From NCBI RefSeq assembly GCF_018343625.1, contig NZ_JAGYPG010000001.1, positions 103,335 to 167,334 of the forward strand: DNA of 64,000 nucleotides. The letters run 5' to 3'. Shown here in pieces: positions 41,770-51,579 of the stretch. Made by a program: the position numbers and the translations under genes. A model generated the notes under the pieces. It made no database searches, was not told the origin of the DNA, and saw nothing but the letters and a program-made list of their open reading frames with translations. Every line of letters starts with the position of its first letter. The stretch's first letter is position 1. This DNA is from Lederbergia citri. GTDB lineage: Bacteria; Bacillota; Bacilli; Bacillales; Bacillaceae_C.

Positions 41770-42378
41770 ATGGATTTCTATTCAATCAAAGAATGGTTTA
41801 CACTTGACAATGTAGTAGATTTAATTGATAAATACCGATCGTTTGGACCTCTTCCGGGAATTTTATTACCTTTATTGGAAGCTTTCCTACCATTCTTACC
41901 TTTATTTCTTTTTGTTATGGCTAATGCAAATGCATTTGGCTTAGGTTGGGGATTCTTTTTATCTTGGTTAGGAGCTTCGCTAGGATCACTACTCGTTTTT
42001 TTGCTTATACGAAGGTACGGGGAATCCCGTGTATTGCGCTTTTTACATAGGAATAAGAATGTGCAGAACTTAACGGCATGGATAGAAAGACGAGGCTTTG
42101 GTCCACTGTTTTTATTATTATGTTTTCCTTTTACACCGTCGGCCATTGTAAATATAGTTGCAGGACTTTCTAAAATAAATGTATACCAATATATACTTGC
42201 CGTTATTTGTGGAAAAGCCGTTATGATTTTTACTTTAAGCTTTATTGGCTATGACATCGTTTCTTTGATTAAACAGCCAATTCGAACAGGGATTGTTCTC
42301 GTTATTATTTTCATTCTTTGGTACGCCGGAAAGCATATTGAGAACAGAATGAAGAACAGGGCACATACTCGAGGATAA
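41770..42378 (+). CDS. yhjE: TVP38/TMEM64 (DedA-superfamily) membrane protein
   Basis: This 202-residue protein of the SNARE-associated (VTT) domain family has five or six membrane helices. LGWGFFLSWLGASLGSLLVFLLIRRYG and CFPFTPSAIVNIVAGLSKI are the conserved segments, the latter holding the family's F-x-P-x-x-P-like loop. The location before addB matches B. subtilis yhjE. DedA-type proteins are linked to lipid flipping and membrane homeostasis. I prefer the ATG at 41770 because GAGGA is 8 bases away. The ATG at 41764 is too near. Confidence 0.85.
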   Translation: MDFYSIKEWFTLDNVVDLIDKYRSFGPLPGILLPLLEAFLPFLPLFLFVMANANAFGLGWGFFLSWLGASLGSLLVFLLIRRYGESRVLRFLHRNKNVQNLTAWIERRGFGPLFLLLCFPFTPSAIVNIVAGLSKINVYQYILAVICGKAVMIFTLSFIGYDIVSLIKQPIRTGIVLVIIFILWYAGKHIENRMKNRAHTRG

Positions 42379-42487
42379 AAAGTTGTCTTTATGACAGCTT
42401 TTTTATTTTACTAAAAACCTGAGTCCATAAATGTCAAAGAGTAGACTTTTTAACTCAGAACATTTCCTTTAAGAAGACTAACAGAAT

Positions 42488-42580
42488 ACGGTCCGGAAGG
42501 CGCAATAGAGAAAGACGAACATCGACTAAAAGCCCCACATCCAGTGGGCATGTACGTCCATAAACAGGTGCTTAGGCTTT
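42488..42580. repeat. Fragment of dispersed repeat family B
   Basis: CCACATCCAGTGGGC and TGTACGTCCATAAACAGG match the 3' part of the full B copy at 60135 (CCACATCCTGTGGGC and TGTACGTCGCTGAAC). It lies between yhjE and the addB promoter. Confidence 0.65.
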
Positions 42581-42584
42581 GTTT

Positions 42585-42613
42585 TTGGGAATGTATGTTC
42601 GTTGTGGTATAAT
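42585..42613 (+). promoter_or_regulatory. addBA promoter with LexA-like box in the spacer
   Basis: TTGGGA (42585-42590), 17 bp and a perfect TATAAT (42608-42613). The spacer contains GAATGTATGTTC (42589-42600), which differs from GAAC-N4-GTTC at one base. Confidence 0.65.
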
Positions 42614-42651
42614 AATTTCATGTCATATTTACGTAAAAGGGGATGGGAAAT

Positions 42652-45600
42652 TTGTCGCTTCGTTTCGTCATTGGACGATCTGGAACAGGGAAGACAACTT
42701 GGTTCCTAGATGAAATAAAAGATAAACTGATGAAACAGCCTGATGGGTACCCAGTTCTATATATTGTCCCAGAGCAAATGACGTTTTTATCGGAATATCG
42801 TTTAATTAATACACCTGGATTATCTGGAATGATCCGAACACAAGTATATAGTTTTACCCGTTTAGCTTGGAGAATCTTCCAGGAAACTGGAGGAGCTGGC
42901 AGAAACCATCTTTCCAGTGTTGGATTAAATATGTTAATTCGAAAAATCATTGAGGATCATAAAGATGATTTAAAACTGTTTAAAAAGGCAGCTGACAAAA
43001 AAGGCTTTATTGAGCATGTGGAAAAAATGCTGACGGAATTTAAGCATTACTGTATTACCCCTGAAGATCTTCATATTTCACAAAAAGAGCTTTCTTTTAA
43101 AGCATCCACAAGAGCGCTCGCAGACAAGATGCATGATCTGGAACTAATCTATCATAAATTTGAACAATCACTCATTGGAAAGTACACAAATTCCAATGAC
43201 TATTTAAATTTGCTGGCTGATTCCATAAAAAATTCAAGTTATTTAAAGGATGCAGAAATTTATATAGATGGATTTCATAATTTTACACCGCAAGAAAAAA
43301 GAGTTATTGAACAACTAATGAAGCATTGTAAAAGGGTATCCATTGCTCTTGTACTTGATCGACCATATAAAAATGGTGCCAAGCCCGAAGAACTTGATTT
43401 ATTCAGATTAACTGGAGAAACGTATTCAGATTTATATGAAATGGCTTCAGAGGGCGGCATCTTATTAGAAGAGGATGTTTTTCTTGCTGATGCACCGAGG
43501 TTTCAGGATGAAGGTTTACAGTATTTGCAAGCTCGTTTTGAAAAACGTCCGGTAAAATCATTTGATCATAAGCCCGCCATTGAAATAAGAATAGCAGCAA
43601 ATAGACGTGCTGAGGTGGAAGGAACTGCTAGAGAAATTCGCAGGCTCGTTAGAGAAGAAGGCTACCGTTACAATGATATAGCGGTATTAATTAGAAATGG
43701 ACATGAATATCAAGAGACATTGGAAACAGTTTTTCATGACTATGAGATTCCATTTTTCCTTGATCAAAAGCGGCCGATGTTAAATCATCCCTTAATTGAA
43801 CTTATTCGAAGTGCGTTAGATATCATTAATAGCCATTGGAGATATGAGCCGGTATTTCGTGCAATTAAAACAGATTTACTATTTCCTTTAGGGTCTGATT
43901 TGGAGAAGTTGAGAGAACAAATGGACAGGCTTGAAAATTATGTATTAGCCCATGGAATAAAAGGTGATAAATGGATCGATAAGAAACCATGGCGCTATAA
44001 AAGGTTCTTCGGACTAGAACATGAAGGTTCTCCCCAAACGGATGCTGAAAAAGAATTAGAGTCTGAATTAAATAAGTCTCGTGATCTTGTCGTATTACCA
44101 CTTTTTCGATTATCTAGAAGAATTAAAAAAGCTAAAAATGCTCGCGAACTATGTGAAGCAGTTTATTTAGCGTTGGAAGAATTGGATATCCCAGCGAAGT
44201 TAGCAGAAAAAAGTAATATTGCTGAAGAAAAAGGACAGCTTGTCGTTTCAAGGGAACATGACCAAGCATGGGATGCAGCTGTCGATTTACTTGATCAATT
44301 AGTTGAAATTATGGGAAATGAACAAATTTCCATAGAAACGTTCATCGATATTCTTGATTCTGGTTTGGAGGCAGCGAAATTTTCATTAATTCCACCTGCA
44401 ATCGATCAAGTTTTTGTTGCAAACTTAGAATTATCTCGACTTTCAAATATTAAAGCTTCTTTCGTCATTGGCTTAAATGATGGTGTCCTTCCTGCAAAAC
44501 AAATGGATGAAGGTACATTGTCAGATGAAGATCGCAATGAACTAGATGCGATTGGAATGCAGCTAGCACCAGGTGGGAAGAAAAAACTGCTTGATGAAGA
44601 TTTTGTTGCCTATCGAGCTTTTACAGTTCAAGAAGAGCGTCTTTATTTATCTTATCCACTTGCAAATGACGAGGGAAAAGGTTTGCTGCCTTCACCATAT
44701 ATAAAAAGAATGAAGGAAATTTTCCCGGAAATAAAGGAAATCAGTGAAGTCAATGAACCAAGTGAGCTTTTAATGGACGAGCAATTTGCCTATGTTTCGC
44801 ACCCTGGAACGGCAATTGCCTATTTAACCGCACAATTACAGTTGACGACCCGAGGGTATCCTATCGCTGACTTTTGGTGGGATGTTTATAATTTTTATAT
44901 GAATCAACCTAGTCACAAAAATAAAGCGAATAGAATTCTTTCAAGCTTATTTTATCAAAATGGAGCGGAAACACTTTCTGAAAAAACGAGTAAAGAATTG
45001 TATGGGGATGAAATGCTTGCCAGTGTCTCAAGGATGGAGCTTTTTCACGGCTGTCCGTTTTCACACTTTTCATCCCATGGCCTACGTTTGCGTGAAAGAG
45101 AGATTTATAGGCTAGACGCACCGCATATTGGAGATTTATTTCATGCTGCACTAAAGTGGATTTCCGAAGAAGTAGTTAAAAAGGGACTTACATGGTCAAG
45201 CTTAACGAAACAACAATGTGAATGGCTTGCTAAAATGGCTGTGGAACAATTTGCTCCAAGACTTCAAAATCAAATTCTACTAAGTTCAAATCGGTATTTT
45301 TATATTAAGAGGAAACTGGAGCAAATCATCGGAAGAGCTTCTTATGTTTTAAGCAGTCACGCAAAAGTAAGTGGTTTTACGCCAGTAGGGCTGGAGCTAG
45401 ATTTTGGGCCTTTTAAGCAATTACCCCCGCTCGCATTTACGTTGAAAAGCGGAACAAAAATGCAGCTTCAAGGTCGAATCGACCGCGTCGATAAAGCGGA
45501 AGATGAAAATGGTGTATATTTGCGGATCATCGACTATAAATCCAGTTCGAGAGACTTGGATTTAAATGAAGTTTATCATGGAATTGCATTACAAATGCTT

Positions 45601-46167
45601 ACTTATTTAGATATTATTATCACTCACTCAAGTAAGTTGGTCGGAACGGAAGCAAGGCCTGCCGGAGTTTTATATTTTCATGTCCACAATCCAATGCTCA
45701 ATAGTGATAAGGTTGTGACCTTGGAGGATATCGAAAATGCCATTTTGAAGGAATTTAAGATGAAAGGTCTGTTACTCGGCGATTCAAATGTTATTCGCCT
45801 TATGGACAATTCCTTGGAAACAGGAGCTTCAAACATCATATCTGCAAGCATTAATAAAGATGGAAGTTTGTCAGCAAGCTCACAAAAAAGTTCTGCTACT
45901 GAAGAAGATTTTAAAACATTAAGACTTTACATGCGTAATCTCTATCAAGAATCTGGAAACAGAATTATTTCAGGGGACGTTCATATTGCCCCGTATAAAT
46001 TAGGGGACAGAACTCCTTGTCAATTCTGTTCATATAAATCAGTTTGCCAGTTTGATCAATCTCTAAATAATAATCGTTTTCGTATCATTCCTCAGCAAGA
46101 CTCACATGATGTTCTTGCTAGGATTCGAGAGGAGGTCGTTACTTATGAAGACAGTCATTCCAAATAA
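42652..46167 (+). CDS. addB: ATP-dependent helicase/nuclease subunit AddB
   Basis: This 1171-residue subunit of the AddAB helicase-nuclease processes double-strand breaks to chi for RecA loading. It starts with the Walker A FVIGRSGTGKTTWF, contains inactive-helicase regions, and ends with a RecB-type nuclease domain (GRIDRVDKAED and RIIDYKSSSRD, about residues 940-970). Iron-sulphur cysteines lie in LFHGCPFSHF and TPCQFCSYKSVCQF. I chose the TTG at 42652, nine bases after AAAAGGGG. The ATG at 42643 directly touches that site. The start of addA overlaps by 23 bp. Confidence 0.95.
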   Translation: MSLRFVIGRSGTGKTTWFLDEIKDKLMKQPDGYPVLYIVPEQMTFLSEYRLINTPGLSGMIRTQVYSFTRLAWRIFQETGGAGRNHLSSVGLNMLIRKIIEDHKDDLKLFKKAADKKGFIEHVEKMLTEFKHYCITPEDLHISQKELSFKASTRALADKMHDLELIYHKFEQSLIGKYTNSNDYLNLLADSIKNSSYLKDAEIYIDGFHNFTPQEKRVIEQLMKHCKRVSIALVLDRPYKNGAKPEELDLFRLTGETYSDLYEMASEGGILLEEDVFLADAPRFQDEGLQYLQARFEKRPVKSFDHKPAIEIRIAANRRAEVEGTAREIRRLVREEGYRYNDIAVLIRNGHEYQETLETVFHDYEIPFFLDQKRPMLNHPLIELIRSALDIINSHWRYEPVFRAIKTDLLFPLGSDLEKLREQMDRLENYVLAHGIKGDKWIDKKPWRYKRFFGLEHEGSPQTDAEKELESELNKSRDLVVLPLFRLSRRIKKAKNARELCEAVYLALEELDIPAKLAEKSNIAEEKGQLVVSREHDQAWDAAVDLLDQLVEIMGNEQISIETFIDILDSGLEAAKFSLIPPAIDQVFVANLELSRLSNIKASFVIGLNDGVLPAKQMDEGTLSDEDRNELDAIGMQLAPGGKKKLLDEDFVAYRAFTVQEERLYLSYPLANDEGKGLLPSPYIKRMKEIFPEIKEISEVNEPSELLMDEQFAYVSHPGTAIAYLTAQLQLTTRGYPIADFWWDVYNFYMNQPSHKNKANRILSSLFYQNGAETLSEKTSKELYGDEMLASVSRMELFHGCPFSHFSSHGLRLREREIYRLDAPHIGDLFHAALKWISEEVVKKGLTWSSLTKQQCEWLAKMAVEQFAPRLQNQILLSSNRYFYIKRKLEQIIGRASYVLSSHAKVSGFTPVGLELDFGPFKQLPPLAFTLKSGTKMQLQGRIDRVDKAEDENGVYLRIIDYKSSSRDLDLNEVYHGIALQMLTYLDIIITHSSKLVGTEARPAGVLYFHVHNPMLNSDKVVTLEDIENAILKEFKMKGLLLGDSNVIRLMDNSLETGASNIISASINKDGSLSASSQKSSATEEDFKTLRLYMRNLYQESGNRIISGDVHIAPYKLGDRTPCQFCSYKSVCQFDQSLNNNRFRIIPQQDSHDVLARIREEVVTYEDSHSK

Positions 46168-49100
46168 GCCCGAACACGTTACTTGGACGAATGATCAATG
46201 GAAAGCAATTATGGCGAAAGATCAAGATATTTTAGTTGCAGCTGCTGCGGGTTCGGGAAAAACGGCAGTTCTCGTTGAACGTATTATTCAAAAAATACTA
46301 GCAAGTGAAGATCCAATAAATATTGACGAATTGCTCGTTGTTACGTTTACTAATGCGTCTGCAGCAGAGATGAGACATCGAATTGGCGAGGCACTTGAAA
46401 AGGCGATCAATGAAGACCCTTTATCATCCCATTTAAGGAGGCAGCTCGGCCTTTTGAACAGTGCTTCAATTTCAACCTTGCATTCCTTTTGTCTCGATGT
46501 TGTTCGAAAGTATTATTATATGATTGACATAGATCCTGGCTTTCGAATTGCAGATCAAACGGAGGCTGACCTTCTCCGTGACGAAGTACTCGATGAACTA
46601 TTCGAAAGGGAATACGGAAAATCAGAGAATGAATCCTTTTATCGGCTTGTAGATACATTTTCAAATGATCGAAATGATAGTGCTGTCCAAGATCTTGTTC
46701 TTAAACTGTATGACTTTTCCCGTTCTCATCCTGATCCGTTTATGTGGCTCAATCAAATAGTGGAAATGTATGATGTTACGGAAAATACTAATATAGAACA
46801 ACTCCCTTTTATTGATATATTAAAATTTGATATTCAACTTCAAATATCTGGAGCTAGAGAATTACTTGAACAAGCTTTGGAATTGTCAAAGTATCCTGGA
46901 GGACCAGCTCCAAGGGCTGAAAATTACTTAGATGATCTTTTTATAGTAGAGAGGATGGAAAATGCAGCAGCCAAAGGGTGGAAATCACTATATGAGACGA
47001 TGAATGACTGGAGTTTTTCAAGATCGAAGTCATGCAAAGGTGATGAATATGACCCAGATATTGTAAAAGAAGCAGATGATTTAAGAAAAGCTGCCCGAGG
47101 AATGTTGGACAAACTCGCAAAAGAATTATTCTCTAAAACTCCTGAAAAGTTTTTAAAGGATATGCAAGATATGAAACAAGTTCTTGCCACTTTGGTTGAG
47201 GTTGTAAAGCAGTTTTCACAATTGTTTGAGAAAGAAAAAGCGGATAGAGGGTTAGTCGACTTTTCAGACCTTGAACATTTATGTCTTGAAATTTTGTTGG
47301 AACCAAATGAAGAGGAAAAAGGGATTATTCCCTCTGAAATCGCGATTAGTTATCAAAAGCAGTTTAAAGAAGTACTAGTGGACGAATATCAAGATACGAA
47401 TATGGTGCAAGAAACCATCATCAAATTAGTATCAACTGATAGCGAGTTTAATGGGAATCTTTTTATGGTTGGAGATGTTAAGCAATCCATTTACCGTTTT
47501 CGTCTTGCTGAACCTAATTTATTTCTTGGAAAGTACTTGCGTTTTACAAGAGAAGGAGAAAATACTGGCCTTCGTATAGACCTTTCCCGTAACTTCCGAA
47601 GTCGAGCAGAGGTATTAGACGGGGTAAACTATATTTTTAAGCAAATTATGGGCACAAATGTTGGAGAAATTGAATATAATCATGATGCTGAGCTCATTAA
47701 AGGCTCTGGATATCCAGATGACGATTCTTTTCCGATTGAAGTAGCCATCATCGACCAATCAGATGAAGAAGTAGATGATCAAGAAGAGTTCGAGAATCAT
47801 TTAGATCATAATGAATTAGTGCAAACGAAGCTTGAAGCTCGTTATATGGCAGGAAAAATCAGAAAGATGATTGATGAGGAAAATCCTATTTATGAGTTAA
47901 AAACAAAGAGTGTACGGCCAACTAGATATAAAGATATTGTGATTCTCGTCCGTTCTCTTAGTTGGGCGCCAGAGATTATGGAAGAATTCAAGCATTACGG
48001 CATCCCAGTACACGTTAATTTGTCTACCGGTTATTTTGAAGCGACTGAAGTATCAATTATGATGTCTTTACTTAAAATCATTGATAATCCTGATCAAGAT
48101 ATCCCTCTTGCCGCAGTTCTCAGATCTCCGATTATCGGTTTATCGGAAGAGGAATTAGCTCATATTCGCCTTCATACAAGGAAAGGAAGTTATTACGAAG
48201 CTTGTAAAATGTTTATATCGAAAATTCCTGATCATGATTTTGGACAAGCTTGGGAGCAAGTTTCTCAGTTTTTCAATCAGCTTCATGAATGGAGAAATAT
48301 CGCTCGAGGTGGGGCATTATCAGAGCTGATTTGGCAACTTTATCGTGACACTGGATTTTATGAATTCGTCGGGGGACTTCCTGGTGGAAAACAGAGACAA
48401 GCGAATTTGCGGGCCTTTTATGATCGAGCCCGACAATATGAAAGTACTTCTTTCCGAGGGTTATTTCGTTTCTTAAGGTTTATTGAAAGAATGCGTGACA
48501 GAGGAAACGATTTAGGGGCAGCGAGAGCTCTTGGAGAGCAGGAAGATGTCGTTCGAATTATGACGATTCACTCAAGCAAAGGTTTAGAATTTCCTGTTGT
48601 TTTTGTAGCAGGAACTGCAAGACAATTCAATATGAGAGATTTATATAGCAGCAATCTATTTGATAAGGAATTTGGTTTTGCTTGCAAATATGTCAATCCC
48701 GAAAAGCGTATTTCGTATTCTTCATTACCCCAGCTCGCTTTTAAAAGGAAGAAAAAAATGGAGCTTCTATCTGAAGAAATGCGCGTCCTATATGTTGCGT
48801 TGACAAGGGCGAAGGAACAGCTCTTTTTGGTTGCTACTGTAAAAAACGTCGAAAAAAAAATGAAAAAATGGATGAAGGCCATGAAACAATCAGACTGGCT
48901 GTTATCCGACCAAGATCGAGCCCAAGCGAAATGTTATCTCGACTGGATTGGGATGGCACTTGTAAGACATCAAGACGGGGAGAATGTTCGTTTAGCAAGC
49001 GGTGGAAAGTGTGAAAATGAAATTTTTGAGCATCCATCACGTTGGAAAATTGAAGTTTTCTCTAAAAACCAATTTGATGAAGAGATCGGGAACCACCAAA

Positions 49101-49894
49101 ACGCGGATCTTACTTGGCAGGAATCGGTCAAAAAAGGGCAAGCAATTGAGATCGAGTCAACATACAAGGAAGAAGTATATTCACGACTTTCGTGGGAATA
49201 TGCTTTTCCTTTATCGACAAAAAGAATGTCAAAACAATCTGTTTCAGAGATAAAAAGGATGTTTGAAACAAGGGATGAAGCAAGTTCTACACAATTAATC
49301 AAAAGAGATAGCAAGCTTCATTATGACCGACCAAAATTTATGAGTGAAAAAGGAGTCCTCTCCCCTGCAGAACGTGGAACAGCCATGCATACAGTTATGC
49401 AGCATATTCCACTTGATGAGCAGCCGACAATCTTGTCGATAGAACTGTTGCTTGAGGAATTAATCCTAAAAGAAATTATTACAAACGAACAAGCTGAAGT
49501 AGTTTCAAGCGAACAAATAGTAGAGTTTTTTCAAAGTGATATTGGAATAAGAACAATTTCAGCCAAGAAAGTTCATCGTGAAGTTCCGTTTACAATGGGA
49601 ATACCAGCACGGGAAGTTTATTCAGACTGGGATGGGTTTGATGAAAATGTGCTAGTCCAAGGAATCATTGACTGTATAATTGAAGAAAATGATGGGGTTA
49701 TTTTACTAGATTATAAAACAGATACGATCCAAGGTAGATTTCCTAACGGATTTTCACAGGCAAAAAATATTCTTGCTAGACGCTATGAAACACAACTGAA
49801 TTTTTACGAGCGAGCCATTACCGAAATATGGGAAAAGCCTGTTATCGGTAAATACTTATATTTCTTTGATGGTGGAGAATTTTTGAAGTTATAA
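46145..49894 (+). CDS. addA: ATP-dependent helicase/nuclease subunit AddA
   Basis: This 1249-residue subunit carries the UvrD-type helicase and a RecB-type nuclease. Walker A is AAAAGSGKTAVLVERI. LVVTFTNASAAEMRHRIG is motif Ia, VLVDEYQDTN is motif II, VGDVKQSIYRFR is motif III, IMTIHSSKGLEF is motif V and RVLYVALTRAKEQL is motif VI. The nuclease motif is VILLDYKTDT near the C-terminus. The ATG at 46145 follows GAGGAGG inside the addB 3' end. In B. subtilis sbcD, sbcC follow; here gerPF comes next. Confidence 0.96.
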   Translation: MKTVIPNKPEHVTWTNDQWKAIMAKDQDILVAAAAGSGKTAVLVERIIQKILASEDPINIDELLVVTFTNASAAEMRHRIGEALEKAINEDPLSSHLRRQLGLLNSASISTLHSFCLDVVRKYYYMIDIDPGFRIADQTEADLLRDEVLDELFEREYGKSENESFYRLVDTFSNDRNDSAVQDLVLKLYDFSRSHPDPFMWLNQIVEMYDVTENTNIEQLPFIDILKFDIQLQISGARELLEQALELSKYPGGPAPRAENYLDDLFIVERMENAAAKGWKSLYETMNDWSFSRSKSCKGDEYDPDIVKEADDLRKAARGMLDKLAKELFSKTPEKFLKDMQDMKQVLATLVEVVKQFSQLFEKEKADRGLVDFSDLEHLCLEILLEPNEEEKGIIPSEIAISYQKQFKEVLVDEYQDTNMVQETIIKLVSTDSEFNGNLFMVGDVKQSIYRFRLAEPNLFLGKYLRFTREGENTGLRIDLSRNFRSRAEVLDGVNYIFKQIMGTNVGEIEYNHDAELIKGSGYPDDDSFPIEVAIIDQSDEEVDDQEEFENHLDHNELVQTKLEARYMAGKIRKMIDEENPIYELKTKSVRPTRYKDIVILVRSLSWAPEIMEEFKHYGIPVHVNLSTGYFEATEVSIMMSLLKIIDNPDQDIPLAAVLRSPIIGLSEEELAHIRLHTRKGSYYEACKMFISKIPDHDFGQAWEQVSQFFNQLHEWRNIARGGALSELIWQLYRDTGFYEFVGGLPGGKQRQANLRAFYDRARQYESTSFRGLFRFLRFIERMRDRGNDLGAARALGEQEDVVRIMTIHSSKGLEFPVVFVAGTARQFNMRDLYSSNLFDKEFGFACKYVNPEKRISYSSLPQLAFKRKKKMELLSEEMRVLYVALTRAKEQLFLVATVKNVEKKMKKWMKAMKQSDWLLSDQDRAQAKCYLDWIGMALVRHQDGENVRLASGGKCENEIFEHPSRWKIEVFSKNQFDEEIGNHQNADLTWQESVKKGQAIEIESTYKEEVYSRLSWEYAFPLSTKRMSKQSVSEIKRMFETRDEASSTQLIKRDSKLHYDRPKFMSEKGVLSPAERGTAMHTVMQHIPLDEQPTILSIELLLEELILKEIITNEQAEVVSSEQIVEFFQSDIGIRTISAKKVHREVPFTMGIPAREVYSDWDGFDENVLVQGIIDCIIEENDGVILLDYKTDTIQGRFPNGFSQAKNILARRYETQLNFYERAITEIWEKPVIGKYLYFFDGGEFLKL

Positions 49895-49896
49895 TA

Positions 49897-50052
49897 AGAA
49901 AAGCGCAAGCGCCTTGCTCATCGACGTACAAACTTCAGGGCCTTCGACTGAGATAAAGGAAACACGATGAGTCCGATAGGACGAATCGATGTTGACTTAC
50001 GCAAAAGAGTAGGACAAGAAGTTTGCTAGTCGATAGGCGCCGGAGCTGGACA
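49897..50052. repeat. Dispersed repeat B1, directly after addA
   Basis: It opens AAGAAAAGCGCAAGCGCC two bases after the addA stop, holds GAGATAAAGGAAACACGATG and CGATGTTGACTTACG, and ends GGCGCCGGAGCTGGACA. Those blocks recur in the copies at 58740, 60135 and 62991. It lies between addA and its terminator, so it is transcribed as part of the addBA mRNA. Confidence 0.85.
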
Positions 50053-50108
50053 ACAAAATTCTAAATTCAAAAAGACTATAAAAAACTTATACTTTTTTAA
50101 ATTTAGAA

Positions 50109-50139
50109 AAAGGCTGGACCAGAAAGTGGTCCAGCCTTT
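50109..50139. terminator. Bidirectional terminator between addA and gerPF
   Basis: AAAGGCTGGACC (50109-50120) pairs perfectly with GGTCCAGCCTTT (50128-50139) around a 7-nt loop. It touches the gerPF stop. Confidence 0.9.
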
Positions 50140-50356
50140 AATTATTACCAATCGTTGGTTGATCAATTAAGTTTGAATCAATAGTTGGATTTACGCTAGC
50201 ACCGTTAAGCGTAACGATAAACCCACCGACATTACCCGAACCAGATCCTTCAGTTGTCTTGGAAGCACTTTTCGGAGAAATGACAGCAACATCTCCAAAA
50301 TGAACAACCCCTCCGGTAACATTAAGAATTTGACTTGCTCCTATTACAGCCGGCAT
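50138..50356 (-). CDS. gerPF: Spore germination protein GerPF
   Basis: This 72-residue spore-coat protein starts MPAVIGASQILNVTGGVVHFGDV, the typical GerPF/GerPA start. The middle is rich in Ser and Gly (SKTTEGSGSGNVGG). GerP proteins allow germinants to pass the spore coat. It is the last gene of gerPA-F, five bases after gerPE. The resemblance to GerPA at its N-terminus is a family feature. Confidence 0.93.
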   Translation of the reverse strand: MPAVIGASQILNVTGGVVHFGDVAVISPKSASKTTEGSGSGNVGGFIVTLNGASVNPTIDSNLIDQPTIGNN

Positions 50357-50360
50357 AAAA

Positions 50361-50768
50361 TCAGTCCCTTCGCACCTCTACTTTTGTTCTAGGACGGATC
50401 GCTTGACCCGATAGCTGCCGTATATGGTCTATCCTTGATTCTGCATGGACGTTTTCTGTATTTCCGATATGCACCATTCCTGACGAGGATATCCCTTTTA
50501 TCCAGATCCTTCCTACACATATATTTGGCTTTTCGTGATATTTTCTAATATAAGGCCGAGGAATTGTAAATGTTGGGATGGGAATAGGCTCTGAAAAAAT
50601 TCGGGGATAGTAGTTTGCTTCCTTACCAAAGTATATTTCCTGTTGTCGTTGGACTGCAAGAGCCTGCGCTGATGGACGTAATTGAACAGTATCACCTATT
50701 TCCAATACTCCGTTGGAAAGAATGCTATAAACAAGTATATGCTGAACAACGGAATTTCGTCCCCACAT
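50361..50768 (-). CDS. gerPE: Spore germination protein GerPE
   Basis: This 135-residue protein is GerPE by pattern and position. It has NSVVQHILVYSILSNGVLEIGDTVQLRPSAQALAVQR and a central ISSSGMVHIGNTENVHAESRIDHIRQL. The ORF ends RTKVEVRRD. It starts directly after the gerPD stop. Function is as part of the coat permeability set with GerPA-D and F. Confidence 0.9.
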   Translation of the reverse strand: MWGRNSVVQHILVYSILSNGVLEIGDTVQLRPSAQALAVQRQQEIYFGKEANYYPRIFSEPIPIPTFTIPRPYIRKYHEKPNICVGRIWIKGISSSGMVHIGNTENVHAESRIDHIRQLSGQAIRPRTKVEVRRD

Positions 50769-50951
50769 TTATCTGCCCCCTGTAGATAGCGGGACGAATG
50801 GTCCGATGATTAAAGATTCAGCAGGTGTATCAAATGTAGAAGCAAGTTGAATTGTGTTCGCATCCCCGACTAATAGTAAAGAGGAAGTCGTTATCCCGAT
50901 TACATGTATTTCGCCTACGTTTAATTCCCGATTTATGACATTGAGTTCCAT
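50769..50951 (-). CDS. gerPD: Spore germination protein GerPD
   Basis: This 60-residue protein starts MELNVINRELNVGEIHVIGI, then SSLLLVGDANTIQLASTFDTPAES and a PFVPLSTGGR end, as in GerPD. It lies eight bases after gerPC and abuts gerPE. Its stop codon and the gerPE start are adjacent. Confidence 0.9.
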   Translation of the reverse strand: MELNVINRELNVGEIHVIGITTSSLLLVGDANTIQLASTFDTPAESLIIGPFVPLSTGGR

Positions 50952-50959
50952 GATGATTA

Positions 50960-51559
50960 TTATCCTTCCTTTCTATTTCGAGGCATTTGTGCAATGAAGG
51001 TATGAACACCATTATTAATATCTGCAACGATGGTTTGGTACATTTTTTCAAAAAGCTGTTCTTTCGTTATTTCTTCATTTGTTCTAGTACTAAAAAAATG
51101 AAGATAATGTTCGGCACGTGTTGGCAATTGTTTACGTATATCTTCTTTAATTAAATTGAAGTAAGATTCCTCCAACTGAATACCAATTTGGCTTTCTGAA
51201 TTGTGAATAATCGTATCTAGCTGCTGATCAACATATTGATTCAATTTTTCAAGGAGTTCTGTTTTCATTTGCTGATCTTCTTCTGACGATTTTTCATTCC
51301 TCATACTTGGCACAGCGGAAAAATCATCAATATTATTTAAATCTGCTGGATTTAGCCCGATATTTAATGTACCTTCCAATGTTTCCACTTTTAATTGATC
51401 GAATTTGTATTCAAGCCTCTCTACTGTTATTGAAGGTTTTTCTTTTAATGTTTGAACGTCTGCGGATAATTGATCCATGGTTGCTTGCAGCCTATTGATT
51501 TCTTGTTGCTGCCAAACGACATAATCATTTAATTGTTTAAGATATAATTTTAAATCCAT
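50960..51559 (-). CDS. gerPC: Spore germination protein GerPC
   Basis: This 199-residue protein is GerPC. The N-terminus is a coiled coil (LYLKQLNDYVVWQQQEINRLQ and ATMDQLSADVQTLKEK), then TVERLEYKFDQLKVETLEGTLNIGLNP, the conserved segment of the family. The C-terminal half is acidic and helical. GerPC is needed for efficient passage of germinants in the spore coat. It is preceded by GGCGGAGATGAC. Confidence 0.92.
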   Translation of the reverse strand: MDLKLYLKQLNDYVVWQQQEINRLQATMDQLSADVQTLKEKPSITVERLEYKFDQLKVETLEGTLNIGLNPADLNNIDDFSAVPSMRNEKSSEEDQQMKTELLEKLNQYVDQQLDTIIHNSESQIGIQLEESYFNLIKEDIRKQLPTRAEHYLHFFSTRTNEEITKEQLFEKMYQTIVADINNGVHTFIAQMPRNRKEG

Positions 51560-51579
51560 GTCATCTCCGCCTTATTAAT

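Noticed and set aside
41778..42146. Minus-strand ORF of 122 residues opposite yhjE
   Set aside because: It is the reverse of membrane-helix codons and shows no start signal.
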